The notes beneath the pieces are model-generated. The model was not told the origin of the DNA, searched no databases, and saw nothing but the letters and a program-made list of their open reading frames with translations. Made by a program: the position numbers and the translations under genes. Of a stretch of DNA of 64,000 nucleotides, positions 61,017-64,000 are shown piece by piece. The stretch covers positions 85,866-149,865 of the forward strand of contig JAKLKC010000010.1 in assembly GCA_023150875.1 (NCBI GenBank), in the 5' to 3' direction. This stretch comes from Myxococcota bacterium (GTDB taxonomy: Bacteria > Myxococcota_A > UBA796 > UBA9615 > JAKLKC01). Numbering within the stretch: position 1 is the first letter of the stretch; every line of letters begins with the position of its first letter.

Positions 61017-61047
61017 AATATAGCAGCGAAGGTGCCGTTCGTGGCAA
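61017..61047 (-). promoter_or_regulatory. Predicted promoter of the Asp-repeat lipoprotein
   Basis: Minus-strand TTGCCA (61042-61047) and TATATT (61017-61022), 19 bases apart; both match five of six consensus positions. The gene starts at 60947. Confidence 0.5.
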
Positions 61048-61083
61048 GGGGAGCCTCCCCCGGATCGGGGATGGCGGCGCGCG

Positions 61084-61112
61084 TTGTCGGCCCCGGGGCA
61101 GGTGCCTATAAT
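61084..61112 (+). promoter_or_regulatory. Predicted promoter of the TPR gene
   Basis: TTGTCG (61084-61089) and a perfect TATAAT (61107-61112) are 17 bases apart. The transcript would start near 61119, which decides for the ATG at 61165 over the TTG at 61084. Confidence 0.65.
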
Positions 61113-61164
61113 CCCGCCCCCGCCCGAGCCGACGACGTCAACCCCACCGCCCCCCGAGGTCCCC

Positions 61165-62139
61165 ATGCCCTCCCCCACCGAGGAGTTCAGCTTCGAGGAC
61201 GCCGAAGAGGCCTTCGACGAGGGCGACTTCGAGCTCGCCATCGACATCTGCCACGCCCTCATCGAGCAGGATCCCACCGACGTCGACGCCCTGGCCCTGC
61301 TGGGGGACTCCCTGATGCAGCTCGACGAGTTCGAGGCGGCGGAGGAGGTCTACCGCGACGCCGTGGAGATGGCCCCGGAGTCGCCGGTCCTGGTGGCCGG
61401 CCACGGCGTCACCCTCTTCGAACTGGGGCGCTTCGACGAGGCGCGGGCGGAGCTGGACCGCGCGGTGGCCATGGACGGCGAGGTGGGGGGCGCCCCCTTC
61501 TACCTCGGGCTGCTCGCGGAGAGGGACGGCCGGCACGACGTCGCCGACGGGCACTTCCGGCGGGCCCATGCCATCGACCCCGAGCAGTTCCCCCTGCCCG
61601 TGGAGTGGAGCGAGGCGGACGTCCGGCGGGCGATCGGCCCGGCGATGGAGCGGATCCCCGCGGCCGCCCGCCCGTTCGCGGCGGACGCGGACCTGGTGAT
61701 CGAGGACCTCCCCTCCCAGGACCTGCTGGCCGCCTTCGCCCCCCCCCTGAGCCCCCTGATCCTCTGCCTCTTCGAGGGCGGCGACACCTCCGACGGTGCG
61801 AGGCCCGGGGCGATCCGCGTCTTTCGGCGCAACCTCGGAAAGGTGGCCCGGGACGGGGACGAGCTCGCCCAGGAGCTCTCCCGGGCGTTCATGTACGAGG
61901 TCGTCCGCTTCTACGAGATGGACGACGAGACGGCGAGGCGCCTGGGCATCGAGGACGCCCTCTTCGGCCCCCCGGGCAGCGGCCCTGACATCCGCTCCGC
62001 CATCGACGCCGCCCTCGCGCGGATGGACGACGAGGACGAGGTCGAGCCTCCCCAGCGGTCGCTTCCCCCAGGGAGCAGCGACGCCACCCGCGGACCCCGG
62101 GGCGGCCCCGGGCGGCGGGGCAACGGCCGAGGGAACTGA
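61165..62139 (+). CDS. TPR protein with degenerate minimal-metallopeptidase-like domain
   Basis: 324 residues. Four TPR-type helical repeats cover about 1-135 (AEEAFDEGDFELAIDICHALIEQDP, GDSLMQLDEFEAAEEVYRDAVEMAP). The C-terminal part resembles the small zincin family (DUF1025/minimal metallopeptidase), with IEDLPSQDLL...PLILCLFEGG and LSRAFMYEVVRFYEMDDETARRLG. In active members the last segment contains HEIGHHFG-like HExxH; here the two His are Tyr and Phe, so it is probably a non-catalytic scaffold. The C-terminal tail is Gly/Arg-rich. ATG 61165 has a GAGGT site. Confidence 0.75.
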   Translation: MPSPTEEFSFEDAEEAFDEGDFELAIDICHALIEQDPTDVDALALLGDSLMQLDEFEAAEEVYRDAVEMAPESPVLVAGHGVTLFELGRFDEARAELDRAVAMDGEVGGAPFYLGLLAERDGRHDVADGHFRRAHAIDPEQFPLPVEWSEADVRRAIGPAMERIPAAARPFAADADLVIEDLPSQDLLAAFAPPLSPLILCLFEGGDTSDGARPGAIRVFRRNLGKVARDGDELAQELSRAFMYEVVRFYEMDDETARRLGIEDALFGPPGSGPDIRSAIDAALARMDDEDEVEPPQRSLPPGSSDATRGPRGGPGRRGNGRGN

Positions 62140-62185
62140 TCCCGTCTCCCCATTCCCGGTGGCCCGAAGGTCGGGCCGATCCCGG

Positions 62186-62569
62186 TCAGAAGTACAGCTC
62201 GGGCCCGTCCGGGTCGCTGTCCATCGCGCCGGTGAGGTAGAAGAACGACCCCACCAGCCACAGCAGCGTACCCAGCCCGATGGTCGCCAGCGCGGGTCCC
62301 ACCAGCAGGGCCGGGTTGCCCAGGAAGTACGCCCCCACGTCCTGGCTGAGGCCGGCGCCGATGCAGGCCACGCAGTAGCCGACGATGCCGATGACGGCCA
62401 CGGCGAACCCGCCGATGACGAGCCGCTTGCCGCGTCGCATCGACTGCTCCGCCTTGGCGTAGGCCTGGACCCGGGTCACCCGCGAACGGACCACGGACTC
62501 CCCGTCCCCTCCGCGGACCTCTCCCGGAGAGGGTCTGGACTCGGCGCGCTTGTCGGTGGAAGACCTCAT
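62186..62569 (-). CDS. Small membrane protein
   Basis: 127 residues. Two or three hydrophobic helices follow a charged N-terminal third: LVIGGFAVAVIGIVGYCVACIGAGL and ALLVGPALATIGLGTLLWLVGSFFYLTG. It overlaps the upstream transporter stop by 4 bases (ATGA). No family recognised; it could help the transporter. Confidence 0.7.
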   Translation of the reverse strand: MRSSTDKRAESRPSPGEVRGGDGESVVRSRVTRVQAYAKAEQSMRRGKRLVIGGFAVAVIGIVGYCVACIGAGLSQDVGAYFLGNPALLVGPALATIGLGTLLWLVGSFFYLTGAMDSDPDGPELYF

Positions 62570-63753
62570 GGCGGGACGCCTCCTGTCTCTGGCGAGACCA
62601 TCGTTGCAGTGTTGCCGGACCACTCCGCGTGCCGCCGTGCCGGCCGCCTCCGTGCCCAGAGGACGACCGCGTACAGCATCCGCCGGCCCAGCCCGAGGAA
62701 GGTCAAGAGCCACGCCGCGGCCGCCGCGATGACGAAGGCCCGGGCGATCCAAAGGAGGAAGGACGCGCCCAGGCTCTCCGCCAGGCGGAACGAGCAGACC
62801 GAGTACATCCCCAGGGGGAACACCAGGCCCCAGTACAGGGGATCGTAGGAGAGCCGGACCCCCCGCACGCGATGCCTCCAGATGCCGAGGACCAGCAGCA
62901 TGGGGATCCACCACGTCGCCGTGGCCCAGAACATCACCGTCAGCCCGAGCACGAAGGGGCGCAGCGGCGCAAGGAGCGGGGAGCTCGCGGTGGTGGTCGC
63001 GATCAGCGCCCCCGCGAGGGTCGAGATGGCCACCGCCCCCATGTTGATCCAGTACGGGGGCATGAGGTCGTTGGGGGAGAAACGGAAGAACATGTAACGG
63101 TAGAAGATGAGGCCGATGATCCACAGGTAGAGCATCCCCCCACCGAGCCAGAAGCACAGGAGCACGAAGAGGGCCGCGTCCCGGTCGCCGAGGATGTCGC
63201 CGTTCACGGTGCAGCCCAGGACGCACACCGCCTGGGTGGCGACCGCCGCCACCAGCCAGCCGCCGTTGATCCCCTCGGCCAGGGTCGGCTTGTCGTCGCC
63301 GACCGTGAGCAGCGCGAACACCGTGTAGGTGCACGCGGCCCAGAGCACGACGCAGACCCACCACAGGGCCTTCGCCAGCGCGACCTCGCCGTGGAGCAGC
63401 ACGGCCTGGGAGCCCAGGACGCCGGTGGCGGCGACGACGGTGAAGTAGCCCGGGGCGCGCCCGTGGTCCCGCAGATCGGCCAGCACGCGCCCGGGGAACA
63501 TCGACGCCCGCGCGATGAACAGGACCCACAAGGCGGGGTAGGCCACCACGTTGATCCAGGAGAGGACGATGGCCAGCTCCCGGAGGCCCAGCAGGTGGCA
63601 CGAGATCGCGACGATCCCCGTGGCCATGGCCAGCGCGAAGTACGCCGGGTGCATGATGGCCAGCCGCGCCTTGAGGTGGTCCAGGACCGGCACCTCGCGG
63701 TAGGCGCTCGCGGCGTCGGGCCGGGCCGGGCGTTGGGATCGATCGAGTGTCAC
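62566..63753 (-). CDS. TDT-family transporter (TehA/SLAC1-like)
   Basis: 395 residues with about ten membrane helices. MHPAYFALAMATGIVAISCHLLGL is the typical first helix of the tellurite-resistance/dicarboxylate transporter family. FFRFSPNDLMPPYWINMGAVAISTLAG and WATATWWIPMLLVLGIWRH are also family-like. Members pass anions such as chloride, nitrate, sulfite or malate. GTG start 63753. No clear promoter is visible upstream. Confidence 0.85.
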   Translation of the reverse strand: MTLDRSQRPARPDAASAYREVPVLDHLKARLAIMHPAYFALAMATGIVAISCHLLGLRELAIVLSWINVVAYPALWVLFIARASMFPGRVLADLRDHGRAPGYFTVVAATGVLGSQAVLLHGEVALAKALWWVCVVLWAACTYTVFALLTVGDDKPTLAEGINGGWLVAAVATQAVCVLGCTVNGDILGDRDAALFVLLCFWLGGGMLYLWIIGLIFYRYMFFRFSPNDLMPPYWINMGAVAISTLAGALIATTTASSPLLAPLRPFVLGLTVMFWATATWWIPMLLVLGIWRHRVRGVRLSYDPLYWGLVFPLGMYSVCSFRLAESLGASFLLWIARAFVIAAAAAWLLTFLGLGRRMLYAVVLWARRRPARRHAEWSGNTATMVSPETGGVPP

Positions 63754-64000
63754 GCTTCCAGGTTATGGAGCGCGACGGAGGGCCGGTATCCGCGACCGTC
63801 TGAAACTCGTGTCCGACAAAGCACGGGGGAGTGTCGGTCTCGGTCCTACACGGTGTCGGCGGCGCAGGAGGTTCTAACCCTCTTCAGGCGATGAGCTGGA
63901 GGGGACCGGCCTCGGAGCGGATTCGTACCGCGTTTCCTCGTGCCCGAGCCCAGGCCGAAGGCCGGTGCCCGCGCCCGTGCCCGGCTGGGGCGTCCGATCA
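63754..64000. other. Non-coding end of window with dispersed-repeat copy
   Basis: No gene is seen here. At 63938-63986 lies a copy of the dispersed repeat in the opposite sense to 4664-4714: GTGCCCGAGCCCAGGCCGAA... with an inner GGCC-GAA-GGCC hairpin and GTGCCCG runs. The rest shows no coding or tRNA signal. Confidence 0.5.

Overview
The window is a very GC-rich (about 70% or more), densely coded piece of bacterial chromosome. Starts are often GTG or TTG, and 4-base start/stop overlaps are common. The organism looks like a deltaproteobacterium in the broad sense, most likely Myxococcota or a close relative. The support is circumstantial: many secreted MopE-type (GDCDD) repeat proteins, FG-GAP/VCBS propellers, Asp-rich linkers after lipoprotein cysteines, C-terminal Cys/Gly plus hydrophobic plus Arg tails like MYXO-CTERM sorting signals, and an alternative complex III. 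No rRNA, tRNA, CRISPR array, insertion sequence or phage gene was recognised.

Layout. 1-2.6 kb: a hypothetical protein, an MFS transporter and a convergent DUF2231 membrane protein. 2.8-9.1 kb: two Ycf46-like AAA ATPases flanking rsmE and a beta-propeller protein. 9.2-10.3 kb: a ferredoxin/flavodoxin-NADP reductase-like oxidoreductase and a small lipoprotein. 10.3-17.3 kb: surface or secreted proteins (MopE/ASH, vWA lipoprotein, IPT/TIG lipoprotein, FG-GAP protein). 17.4-19.9 kb: an iron(II) uptake operon (feoB, a Cys-rich mini-protein, feoA) behind a recognisable promoter and Fur-like box. 20.4-27.0 kb: a complete branched-chain amino acid ABC transporter (livKHMGF) translationally coupled to a Tim44/zinc-ribbon/TerB protein. 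27.3-31.7 kb: a beta-helix protein, type I L-asparaginase, a degenerate receiver/PilZ-like protein and an alpha/beta hydrolase. 31.8-39.2 kb: alternative complex III (actABCDEF), the quinol:cytochrome c oxidoreductase that replaces bc1. 39.4-52.0 kb: a second block of secreted repeat proteins, including one ORF that looks like two complete secreted proteins fused end to end.

52.2-60.0 kb is the most interesting stretch: a cluster resembling the quinohemoprotein amine dehydrogenase (qhp) biosynthetic operon. It holds the radical SAM/SPASM cross-linker (qhpD-like), the small CTQ-bearing gamma subunit (qhpC-like, with the key Cys, Trp and Asp spacing preserved), the beta-propeller subunit (qhpB-like), a Cys-rich secreted protein of unknown role, an ABC exporter (qhpF-like) and a subtilisin-like protease (qhpE-like), followed by a coupled FadL-like outer-membrane protein. 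The diheme cytochrome alpha subunit (qhpA) and the flavin monooxygenase (qhpG) are absent from the window. This may therefore be a heme-independent variant of a cysteine tryptophylquinone enzyme.

60-64 kb holds an Asp-repeat lipoprotein, a TPR protein with a dead minimal-metallopeptidase domain (these two diverge from back-to-back promoters), a small membrane protein and a TDT-family (TehA/SLAC1) transporter. No gene-free stretch exceeds 300 bases. Intergenic spaces carry a dispersed GGGCTCGGGCACG-type repeat and one 20-bp tandem repeat array.
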